64,000 bases of DNA, from the NCBI GenBank assembly GCA_025462865.1, contig JAOAPI010000067.1, positions 1 to 64,000 on the forward strand, read 5' to 3'. The notes under the pieces were generated by a model. The model saw nothing but the letters and a program-made list of their open reading frames with translations. It searched no databases and was not told the DNA's origin. Of the stretch, positions 25,476 to 33,440 are shown one piece after another. The position numbers and the translations under genes were made by a program. This DNA comes from Candidatus Sulfotelmatobacter sp. Its GTDB lineage: Bacteria; Acidobacteriota; Terriglobia; Terriglobales; Acidobacteriaceae. Every line of letters starts with the position of its first letter. The first letter of the stretch is position 1.

Positions 25476-28400
25476 GTTTGAGCTCCTGCGGCGGCGGTCT
25501 TGTTCGTAACTTCGGTTGGTTTAATTTCGGTTGGTTGGGCTGCTCCCAGGGTGAAACAAAAAGTCGCGCCTTTATCCAGTTCCGCTTCCGCCCATACGTG
25601 GCCTCCGTGCTTGTGAATGATGCGGTGGACGGTGGCCAACCCAATGCCTGTGCCTTCGAAATCCTCGATCCGATGCAGGCGTTGGAACACTCCGAACAAT
25701 TTGTCGCTGTATTTCATGTTGAAACCGACGCCGTTGTCCTGAACGAGGATGACCATCTGCCCATTTTTCTCCTGGGAACAAATCTCGATGATCGCTCGCT
25801 CCCGGGGACGGGTAAACTTTAGGGCGTTGGCCAGCAGGTTTTGAAAGACCTGCTTGATCAGGACGGGATCGCATTCCGCCGATGGAAGGTTCGCGATCTT
25901 CCAACTGACTGCCCTGCCTTCAGCTTCCGGTTGCAGCAGGGCTACCACCTCGTCGACGATCGAATTCAGCCCCGTGGTCTGGAGACGGAGGGCGTGGCGG
26001 CCAACCCGTGCCAGATTCAGCAATTCATCCACCAGCAGCCCCATGCGGTGGACGCCGTCTTGAATGCGCTCGAGATGGCTCCGTGCTTCCGAGACCATCC
26101 CGGGCCCAAAATCCTCAATCAAGATTTTGGAGAAACCACCGATGTGCCGCAGCGGTGCGCGCAGATCATGGGAAACAGAGTAAGTGAAAGCCTCCAGTTC
26201 GTGGTTGGCGGCCTCCAGTTGCGCGGTACGTTGCACAACCCGCACTTCGAGTTCTTCATTGAGCTTGCGGATCTCCCGCTCATCTTTTTTTCGTTGAGTA
26301 ATATCGCGGAACGCGACTACGCCCCCCCGGGCCACGCCGTCCTTTCCCTTCAGCGGATTGGAGCTGGCTTCAATCCAGACCCCCGTCTCCAGTTCTTGAT
26401 TGCGCACATACATCTCGGTGGTGCATGCCTCCCCGCGAATGGCGCGCACCAGGGGATTTTGTTCAGGGGGGAAAGGCGTTACCGTGTCCGGCAGGAAGGT
26501 TCCATAGTGGTCGGTCCACTGCTCAGGTCGAACGTTCGCCGCGCCCAATCCCACGATCCTGCGGGCAGCGGGATTCCACAGAAGGAATCTCCCCGTCTCG
26601 TCGGCGGCCACCAGTCCCTCATCAATGCTGTCGAGCACAGATTGCAGCATCAGTGTCTGGATTTCCAGAGTCTGTTGCGAGAGCAGCAATCTCTCGGTTT
26701 GCTGCGACAGTTCTTCTGCTTGCCTGGCCAGCACCGCTTCGGCCCGTTTACGCTCGGTTACGTCGCGCAGCACCGCCACTCCGCCGCACAGCTTGCCTTC
26801 AGTGTCCTTCATCGGGCGCGTTGCGACTTCGAGGACGACCCTGCTCGCCGGCTCCGGTCTCTCGACGACCAATTCCACTTCGGCGGCTTCTCCGCGTAGC
26901 GCCCGTACCAGCGGAAGTTGTTCGGGCGGGTAAGGGGTGATGCCGTCAGGCAGGAAGACCCTGAAATACGGCGTCCACCGCTCGGTGGGCAATTCGGCCG
27001 CTTCCCGTCCCATCAGATTTTGCGCGGCATCATTCCAGAGAAGAAAGCGACCTTCCTGATCGGCCGCAATTAATCCCTCTCCCATGCTGTCCAACACCAG
27101 CTTCAGCATCAGCCCCTGTGCCTCCAGCGCCTTCTGCGACCGCAGCAATTCTTCGGCTTGCCGGGAAAGCTTCTCTGCTTGCGCTGCGAGCCGCTCCTCC
27201 GTCTCCTTGTGTTCGCTGATGTCCGTATTCGTCCCAAACCAGCGAACCACACGGTTTTCCGCGTCCCTTACCGGCATGACACGCGTCAGGAATATGCGAA
27301 AATGCCCGTCGGCGCCCCGCAAGGGGAATTCCGTGTCAAACGGCTTCCCCGATGCGATTGAGGCCTTCCAACCTTCGAGCACCTGGGGCAGCGCGGCGGG
27401 ATCGTGAACGCTCTGCCATCCCCACCCTTGCATCTGTTCGAAGGTGGTGCCGGTGTATTGGTACCAGCGCTGGTTGTACCAAAAGACATTTCCGTCGGCC
27501 TCGGCCATCCAGGCCAGCTGCTGGATACCGTTGGCCATGGCTTGAAAACGTTCTTCGCTCTCACGCAGTGCTTGTTCTGCTCGTTTGCGTTCCGTGATAT
27601 CGGCGCGTATGGCCACATACTGCCGCGGTTTGCCTTCCTTGGTTAAGGTCGGGACGATGGTCGTATCCACCCAATAGATTGATCCGTCCTTTGCCCGGTT
27701 CTTGATTTCCCCATGCCATACCTTGCCGTTCGCGATGGTGACGTACATCTGCCGGAAGAACTCTTTCGGATGGTGGCGGGAATTGAGGATGCGATGATTC
27801 TGACCGATCAACTCACCGTTGGCATATTTGCTGATGGTGCAGAATTTCTCATTGACGTAGGTGATGGTGCCTTGGACGTCGGTTACGGCGACGATGGCAT
27901 GCTGATCGAGCGCAAATTTTTGGTCCGCAAGTTCTTTGAGGGCAGCTTCGCTTGCGCTGAGGCTTTCTTGTATGGCCAGCTCGATCCGTTTCCGTTCGGT
28001 GATGTCGCGTGCAATTTTTGAAATACCCACAATCGCGCCGCTGGCGTCTTTAATCGGCGAAATCGTCGCAGAAATGTCAATCGCCCTGCCATCCTTACGC
28101 AGACGCACGGTTTCGAAGTGCTCAACGCTCTCGCCGCCGCGGATTTGCGCCAAAATTTCGGACTCCTCATGCGAGCGATCCTTCGGCATCAGCATCGACA
28201 TCGATTTGCCCACGGCTTCCGATGACCGGTAGCCGAACACTTTCTCGGCGCCACGATTCCACGCTGTAATCGTCCCATCCAGAGCCTTGCTGATGATCGC
28301 GTCATCGGAGGACTCGACCACAGCCGCAAGGCGTTCCCGCACTTCCTCCGCGCGCTTGCGCTCGCTAATGTCCGCGCGGATCGCCATGTACTGCCGGGGT

Positions 28401-29746
28401 TTGCCGTAGGCGTCGAGGAACGGAATAACTGTAGTATCCACCCAGTAAATCGAACCGTCTTTGGCGCGGTTGCAGATTTCATCGCGCCATACCTGGCCAT
28501 TGGCGATGGTGCGGTACATCTGCTGGAAAAATTCCTTCGAGTGGTATCCGGAGTTGAGAATGCGGTGGTTCTGGCCCAGCAGTTCCTCGCGTGAGTATTT
28601 GCTGATCGCGCAAAACTTGTCGTTTACATACGTGATCGTTCCCTGAACGTCGGTAGTGGCGACAATCGCGTGTTGGTCAAGAGCGAACTTTTGATCGGCC
28701 AGCTCTTTGAGCGCCTGCTCGCGTGAAGCCAGGCTTACTTTGAGCGATTCGTCGGCTCGCTTGCGCTCGGTGATATCGCGCAGAATGACGGTGAAAAGTT
28801 TCTTTCCGCCGCTGGAGACTTGCGAGATGGAGGCCTCCAGCGGAAACTCTTCCCCATTCGCCCGCCGGCCCCAGATCGCACCCAGCGTCCCCATGGCGCG
28901 GCTGGTTGTACCGGTTTCACTGAACCGGCGAATATGAGATCCATGAGCGCCATGGAAGCGCTCTGGGATGAACCGTTCGATGGGGCCGCCGAGAGCCTGG
29001 TCCGCCGTACAGTCGAACATTCTCTCCGCCGCCGCATTGAACAGCACAATGTGCTGCTCTTCGTCGATCGTGAGGATGGCGTCCATTGCCGACTGAATAA
29101 TGGCGTTCAGCCGATCCTGGCTATCCCGCACCGCCCCTTGGGCCTGTTGCAGTTCTTCAACCGCCGACTTGTTATTCGCCAACTCGGCTAGCGTTTGATC
29201 GCGCGCCGCAAGGGTTTCTCTTAACTTCTTTTCCGCGCTCTCCCGCTCGACAATCTGTAACTCCAACTGATAGTTCACCCCACGCAACTGTTCTGCGCTC
29301 GGCAAAGCAATAGCTTTCGGAATTAATGGGATCAGCATTGCCGCGGTTACGACCGACACCGCTGCGGTGATTCCCTTGAGGATCCTCGCAAGGAAGTAGG
29401 AGGCGTGCCAGATCGTCCAGATCTCCATCAGATGGGTCGTACCGCAACCCAAAATGAAGAGCCCGAACATCCAGAAGATCCAGTTGAAAGGCAAATCCCG
29501 GCGGCGGCGAGCCAGATAGATCAGAGCCAGCGGAATGCAGTAGTAAGAAAGCGTGATCAGGCCATCAGAGATCACATGCAGCCAAACGATCCAGGGATCC
29601 CATAGGTAGCAGTATCCATGCGGCATGAAATCGGCTGATCTGCCGGTCGCACCGCGCACAAGTTTCGCGCCAAGCCAGAGAATGGTCGCGGTCGCAGGGA
29701 TAGCGATCCCTGCTTTGAGAAGGCGAGATGCAGTAGCTCGCTTCAC
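25472..29746 (-). CDS. Ethylene-receptor-like membrane domain with seven PAS domains and histidine kinase
   Basis: 1424 residues. After an N-terminal helix, residues 50-150 form a three-span domain aligning without gaps to the ethylene-binding domain of plant ETR1 (offset 36): Asp61, Tyr68, Ile71 and Pro72 match Asp25, Tyr32, Ile35 and Pro36, and Cys101 and His105 (in LGCGTTHLMEIW) match the copper ligands Cys65 and His69. Seven PAS domains follow, each closed by a DITERK-type PAC end. PAS2 and PAS4 are near duplicates (ITYVNDKFC versus ITYVNEKFC), as are PAS6 and PAS7. HisKA (YSVSHDLRAPLRHIGG) and HATPase_c (GTGIGLATVHRII) end the protein. It heads a six-gene signalling operon. Confidence 0.93.
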   Translation of the reverse strand: MKRATASRLLKAGIAIPATATILWLGAKLVRGATGRSADFMPHGYCYLWDPWIVWLHVISDGLITLSYYCIPLALIYLARRRRDLPFNWIFWMFGLFILGCGTTHLMEIWTIWHASYFLARILKGITAAVSVVTAAMLIPLIPKAIALPSAEQLRGVNYQLELQIVERESAEKKLRETLAARDQTLAELANNKSAVEELQQAQGAVRDSQDRLNAIIQSAMDAILTIDEEQHIVLFNAAAERMFDCTADQALGGPIERFIPERFHGAHGSHIRRFSETGTTSRAMGTLGAIWGRRANGEEFPLEASISQVSSGGKKLFTVILRDITERKRADESLKVSLASREQALKELADQKFALDQHAIVATTDVQGTITYVNDKFCAISKYSREELLGQNHRILNSGYHSKEFFQQMYRTIANGQVWRDEICNRAKDGSIYWVDTTVIPFLDAYGKPRQYMAIRADISERKRAEEVRERLAAVVESSDDAIISKALDGTITAWNRGAEKVFGYRSSEAVGKSMSMLMPKDRSHEESEILAQIRGGESVEHFETVRLRKDGRAIDISATISPIKDASGAIVGISKIARDITERKRIELAIQESLSASEAALKELADQKFALDQHAIVAVTDVQGTITYVNEKFCTISKYANGELIGQNHRILNSRHHPKEFFRQMYVTIANGKVWHGEIKNRAKDGSIYWVDTTIVPTLTKEGKPRQYVAIRADITERKRAEQALRESEERFQAMANGIQQLAWMAEADGNVFWYNQRWYQYTGTTFEQMQGWGWQSVHDPAALPQVLEGWKASIASGKPFDTEFPLRGADGHFRIFLTRVMPVRDAENRVVRWFGTNTDISEHKETEERLAAQAEKLSRQAEELLRSQKALEAQGLMLKLVLDSMGEGLIAADQEGRFLLWNDAAQNLMGREAAELPTERWTPYFRVFLPDGITPYPPEQLPLVRALRGEAAEVELVVERPEPASRVVLEVATRPMKDTEGKLCGGVAVLRDVTERKRAEAVLARQAEELSQQTERLLLSQQTLEIQTLMLQSVLDSIDEGLVAADETGRFLLWNPAARRIVGLGAANVRPEQWTDHYGTFLPDTVTPFPPEQNPLVRAIRGEACTTEMYVRNQELETGVWIEASSNPLKGKDGVARGGVVAFRDITQRKKDEREIRKLNEELEVRVVQRTAQLEAANHELEAFTYSVSHDLRAPLRHIGGFSKILIEDFGPGMVSEARSHLERIQDGVHRMGLLVDELLNLARVGRHALRLQTTGLNSIVDEVVALLQPEAEGRAVSWKIANLPSAECDPVLIKQVFQNLLANALKFTRPRERAIIEICSQEKNGQMVILVQDNGVGFNMKYSDKLFGVFQRLHRIEDFEGTGIGLATVHRIIHKHGGHVWAEAELDKGATFCFTLGAAQPTEIKPTEVTNKTAAAGAQT

Positions 29747-30036
29747 GGGCCCGATGCCTCCTCCTTTTCTATTCGGCTACGAATGGGATGAGCGAGACAC
29801 TGCGGTGCCGCGTACTGGCGCAGCCTCGTCAATTACTTTATCGGCGGGGTTAGAACGATCTTTAGACTGAGCCCGGTCGGTGCGGAATCGAAAGTCGGGC
29901 AGGAACCTGCTGTGGACTATGCCCCTTCGGATGGAACCGAAGCGGAATCAACAACGGCAAGAGATGTGCCGGGTAATGAGAATTTTCTGAATAAGCATTC
30001 TCTAAAGCCGTTCCCCTGAGAGAACGCCAATCCTAC

Positions 30037-31416
30037 TCACCCCGTCTTGCGTTCATTCTCAGCCGTTTCTGGTGGCAGATCGTCTGCGTCCCAGTCAAAC
30101 GAGAGCGCACGCGCCGTGGTTTCGATGGGCGCAAGTTCAGGAATATCCTCGGCAACTGATGCGCCCAGTTCCGCAAACCTTCGTGCGGATACCAGCACTC
30201 GGCTTTCGAGAGATCCAACCGCCTTGTTGTAGGATTCGACGGCACGATCAAGGCCGGTACCTACCGAAGTGATGTGGCCGGCAAGAAGGCGCAGGCGGTC
30301 GTGCAGATCTTTGCCCAACGCGCTGATCTGCTGTGCATTGCGCGCCAGCTTTTCCTGGTTCCAGCCATAGTTGATCGCCTTCAACAGCGCGATCAGCGTA
30401 GTCGGTGATGCTGGGATTACCCGGTTCAGCACTCCATGCTCAATCAAACTGGAATCTTGTTCGAGCGCCGCGCTGAAAAAAGTTTCGCCCGGAAGAAACA
30501 TCACGACAAACTCCGGCGTGGCTTCGAACTGCTCCCAATATTTCTTTCCGCTGAGGGTATTCATGTGATCGCGGACCTGCCGGGCATGGTTGGCGAGACA
30601 GACCCGCCGCCTGTCTTCATCGGTGGTCTCAAAGGCATCGAGAAAAGCCTGCAGCGGCGTCTTGGCATCGACCACCACGTGTTTGCCGCCGGGCAGTTTT
30701 ACGACCAGATCCGGACGCAGCCTCCCAGTTTCTGTAGTCACCGATTCCTGCTCGGCGAAATCACAATAGGAGAGCATGCCCGCAATTTCCACTACGCGCC
30801 GTAACTGAATTTCTCCCCAGCGTCCGCGCACGTTGGGAGTACGTAGTGCCCGCACCAGGTTTCCCGTCTCCGATTGCAGCTCTTTTTGCGTGGTGATCAG
30901 CGACTGCACCTGCGCACGCAGTTCGCCGTATGCGTCGCCGCGCGCGACTTCCATCTGCTGAATCTGGGCATCCACCTTATTCAGCGAATCTCGTACCGGA
31001 GCGACCATGTCGGCGACGGCCTTCTGCCGGGCATCGAGGTCGCCTCTGGCCTGGCTCTGAAATCGCTTCAGCGTTTCTTCCGCTATGACCAGGAATGACG
31101 AGTTGTTGCTCTTCAACGCGTCCGAGGCCAGCGCTTTGAACGCATTCCGCAGTTCTTCGCTGGCGCGGGTGACTAATTCGATCTTTTCGTTGCTGGTCTT
31201 ACGTTCCGACTCAAGAGCGGTTTCCAGTCTCGCTTTACCTGCCACCAGGTCGGTGTGAGCCTGCTGAAGCCGCGCCAGACTGGCCTTCTCAGCCTCTAAT
31301 TCCTTTTCCCTCAAAGACAAACGGGCACTCGTTCCGGCCGTGCGGGAGCGCAGCGCAAGCCATGCAAGCACGCTGCCAAACAACAGGCCAATGACCCCTA
31401 CGACGACAGGTTCCAT
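30037..31416 (-). CDS. rmuC: RmuC family DNA recombination protein
   Basis: The 459-residue protein has an N-terminal membrane anchor (VVVGVIGLLFGSVLAWLAL), a long coiled coil (residues 30-190, KEKELEAEKASLARLQQAH) and the RmuC nuclease-like domain. The domain shows VRGRWGEIQLRRVVEIAGM, LRPDLVVKLPGGKHVVVDAK, MFLPGETFFSAALEQD and PTTLIALLKAINYGW. RmuC proteins limit inversions at short inverted repeats and resemble restriction-type nucleases. The gene stands alone, transcribed away from the CAP-domain gene to its right. Confidence 0.92.
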   Translation of the reverse strand: MEPVVVGVIGLLFGSVLAWLALRSRTAGTSARLSLREKELEAEKASLARLQQAHTDLVAGKARLETALESERKTSNEKIELVTRASEELRNAFKALASDALKSNNSSFLVIAEETLKRFQSQARGDLDARQKAVADMVAPVRDSLNKVDAQIQQMEVARGDAYGELRAQVQSLITTQKELQSETGNLVRALRTPNVRGRWGEIQLRRVVEIAGMLSYCDFAEQESVTTETGRLRPDLVVKLPGGKHVVVDAKTPLQAFLDAFETTDEDRRRVCLANHARQVRDHMNTLSGKKYWEQFEATPEFVVMFLPGETFFSAALEQDSSLIEHGVLNRVIPASPTTLIALLKAINYGWNQEKLARNAQQISALGKDLHDRLRLLAGHITSVGTGLDRAVESYNKAVGSLESRVLVSARRFAELGASVAEDIPELAPIETTARALSFDWDADDLPPETAENERKTG

Positions 31417-31524
31417 AGCGAAGGTAACTTCTCAGGCTGGATTCCAGCCTCTAGCGTAGCACCTGCGGCAAGTTCGAGCCTTAGTTTTGGATCATTCCAG
31501 GGTCGTGTGGAGCAGACAAAATCG

Positions 31525-32436
31525 ATGCTAAAAGCTTCTAGAGTCGCGATGGCGCTTTTGCTGGTGATGGGTGCCGCTTCAGTCCGCCCGTCATCCCGGT
31601 TGATGGCTTCTTCTGATGGAAAACGGTCCGCAGGGGAAGGATCCGGACAACGCGCAACGCTAAAACCCGTCGTCATAGCCTCGCCGAATATTCCTTTAAG
31701 CGACTGCGATCCGCAGGCCGAACAAGTGTTGTTGGACCTGGCGAATCAAGCCAGAGCGAAGGCCGGATTGCATTCGCTCGTGCCTGATGCCGGTCTTAGC
31801 CGAGCAGCTCGCGCTCACGCCCAGGCGATGGTTGCGAAACGTCAGCTTTCGCACCAATTTGACGGCGAACTTCCGCTGCCCCAACGTCTGGCGGATACGA
31901 GCGAGACGCTACTCGATCAGGAAGGCGAAAACGTCGCTCTGGATTTTGATGCTGAGAGCGGACATAAACATCTCATGCTGTCGCCGCCACACCGCGCGAA
32001 CCTGCTGAAAGCGTCCTACAATGTGATCGGATTAGGCGTAATCCGTAGCGGCGACCGGCTCTACATAGTGCAGGATTTCGGACATGCCCTCCCCAACTAT
32101 TCTGCTGCAGAAGTGAAAGAGCGGATCGCGGCGACTGTGGCGCAAACCCGGCATCACGCCCGGCAGCCTCAACTTGCCCGTCGCGATTTACCAACTACGG
32201 ATAACGCGGCCTGCTCCATGGCTCAGGCAGACAAGCTCGGCACCTCCCCTATCCATCAGCTTGCGCAGCGCTATACGGTTCTCACCTACACCAGCTTTCA
32301 CCCCGAAACTCTGCCGGTCACCGCCGAGCGTACGCTCACCAGCCGCACTCTGCGCGGGTTTTCCGTCGGTACGTGTTACGCCCACACGCAAACATACCCG
32401 ACAGGTGCGTATTGGGTAGTGTTGGCACTGGAGTGA
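31525..32436 (+). CDS. Secreted CAP/SCP-domain protein
   Basis: From the ATG at 31525 the product has a signal-like N terminus (SRVAMALLLVMGAASVRPSS) and a CAP domain. The domain shows LLDLANQARAKAGLHSLVPD, ARAHAQAMVAKRQLSHQFDG (active-site-like His), GENVALDFD and HKHLMLSPPHRANLLKASYN. CAP proteins bind sterols, lipids or peptides or act as proteases; the bacterial role is unsettled. About 130 extra C-terminal residues have two pairs of possible strands and no recognised motif. A GTG at 31507 is an alternative start. Confidence 0.85.
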   Translation: MLKASRVAMALLLVMGAASVRPSSRLMASSDGKRSAGEGSGQRATLKPVVIASPNIPLSDCDPQAEQVLLDLANQARAKAGLHSLVPDAGLSRAARAHAQAMVAKRQLSHQFDGELPLPQRLADTSETLLDQEGENVALDFDAESGHKHLMLSPPHRANLLKASYNVIGLGVIRSGDRLYIVQDFGHALPNYSAAEVKERIAATVAQTRHHARQPQLARRDLPTTDNAACSMAQADKLGTSPIHQLAQRYTVLTYTSFHPETLPVTAERTLTSRTLRGFSVGTCYAHTQTYPTGAYWVVLALE

Positions 32437-32452
32437 GGGATAGAATATCGGA

Positions 32453-32623
32453 ATGACGACTCGCCTTCAGCCCGAGATTGAAGTCTGGATGGTGACCCGA
32501 AGCTCAAAGATTAAGGCTCTGATTGATGAAGGCTACGCCGCCGCGCAACGCGGAGAATTACTGGAGCTCGAGGAAGTGCGTGCAAGACTCGGCGAACTAA
32601 AGCTCGCACGTCTTCAGCAATGA
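32453..32623 (+). CDS. Small ParD-like antitoxin-type protein (56 aa)
   Basis: The ATG at 32453 opens a 56-residue frame. SSKIKALIDEGYAAAQRGEL and the following LELEEVRARLGELKLARLQQ resemble the C-terminal helix region of ParD/ribbon-helix-helix antitoxins, which bind a toxin. There is no RelE/ParE-type toxin next to it. Its TGA overlaps the ATG of the following 61-residue membrane-protein frame (ATGA). The call rests on sequence character alone. Confidence 0.5.
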   Translation: MTTRLQPEIEVWMVTRSSKIKALIDEGYAAAQRGELLELEEVRARLGELKLARLQQ

Positions 32624-32805
32624 TACTGGCGTGCATTTGCGGTTTGGCATACTCGCCGGGCAAAGAGATCGTCCAACTGCTACAGTCGCTGGGCCTTCAG
32701 GGAGTTCCTCTGTTCCCGGCAGCGCTCGCGATTTCCGTACTGATTGTTGGAGTGTCGTACCTCATTGCGACGTGGGGAATAAAATCGAAGAAGAAGGGGG
32801 CTTGA
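32620..32805 (+). CDS. Small membrane protein (61 aa) coupled to the antitoxin-like gene
   Basis: The ATG overlaps the stop of the 56-residue gene. The product has a moderately hydrophobic start (MILACICGLAYSPGKEIV), a clear membrane helix (FPAALAISVLIVGVSYLIAT) and a basic KSKKKGA tail inside the cell. No family was recognised. If real, it could be the partner of the upstream antitoxin-like protein, but no known membrane toxin signature is visible. Confidence 0.45.
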   Translation: MILACICGLAYSPGKEIVQLLQSLGLQGVPLFPAALAISVLIVGVSYLIATWGIKSKKKGA

Positions 32806-32828
32806 AGACTCCGGACCCGCATCACCTC

Positions 32829-33275
32829 CTACTTCACCGGCACGCTATAGTGCGACGCCACGACCTGCCACTTTCCGCCGACTTTCATCCAGACATCAGT
32901 CAGGCGGTCGTGATACTCGTAAGCCTTTCCGTCAGACTTGCCGCGCTCATGATAGGCCCCGGTCACCACCGCCGTGTTCCCGTGCATGCGGACTTTGAGA
33001 TCTGACATCTCCGCCACATCCACGTGAACCGAGGCCTCGGCGCTGTGGCTGATGTATCCCGTTTTGCTGTAAGTATTGCCGTCCTCGACCGTAATAACGA
33101 AATCGTCCGCCAGCAAAGAAGCAAGAATTTGCACCTGCCGTTCCTTGTACGATTCGGTCCATTTCAATTCCATGGCTCGAATGTTGGCGGCCTCGGATTT
33201 CTCCTGGGCCGCGACAGGAATCGTCAGAGCTGCCCCAAGGCAAAACATCAGAACGCAGGCTGCAAGGATGCGCAT
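32829..33275 (-). CDS. Secreted NTF2-like (SnoaL/DUF4440) protein
   Basis: From the ATG at 33275 the protein has a signal peptide (MRILAACVLMFCLGAALTIP, cleavage near VAAQ). An NTF2-like cone follows: MELKWTESYKERQVQILASL, ADDFVITVEDGNTYSKTGYI, NTAVVTGAYHERGKSDG and DRLTDVWMKVGGKWQVVASH. This is the DUF4440/SnoaL-like layout, found in many secreted proteins and small-molecule-binding or isomerase domains. No catalytic residues are assigned. A longer frame starts at 33434 but would bury the signal peptide. Confidence 0.8.
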   Translation of the reverse strand: MRILAACVLMFCLGAALTIPVAAQEKSEAANIRAMELKWTESYKERQVQILASLLADDFVITVEDGNTYSKTGYISHSAEASVHVDVAEMSDLKVRMHGNTAVVTGAYHERGKSDGKAYEYHDRLTDVWMKVGGKWQVVASHYSVPVK

Positions 33276-33440
33276 GGCTCCTATGTCGCACAATTTTGCC
33301 AATGCCGCAAGTTGATTGTCTGGGGACACGCCCTCATTAGCGCTGACCTTAGGATTACTTCCGCTTGTCCGTCGCTCGGGACTGATCCACTTCACACGAT
33401 GATTAGCAATCGCTTTTGCATGAGCGCTACTCACGCGGTG

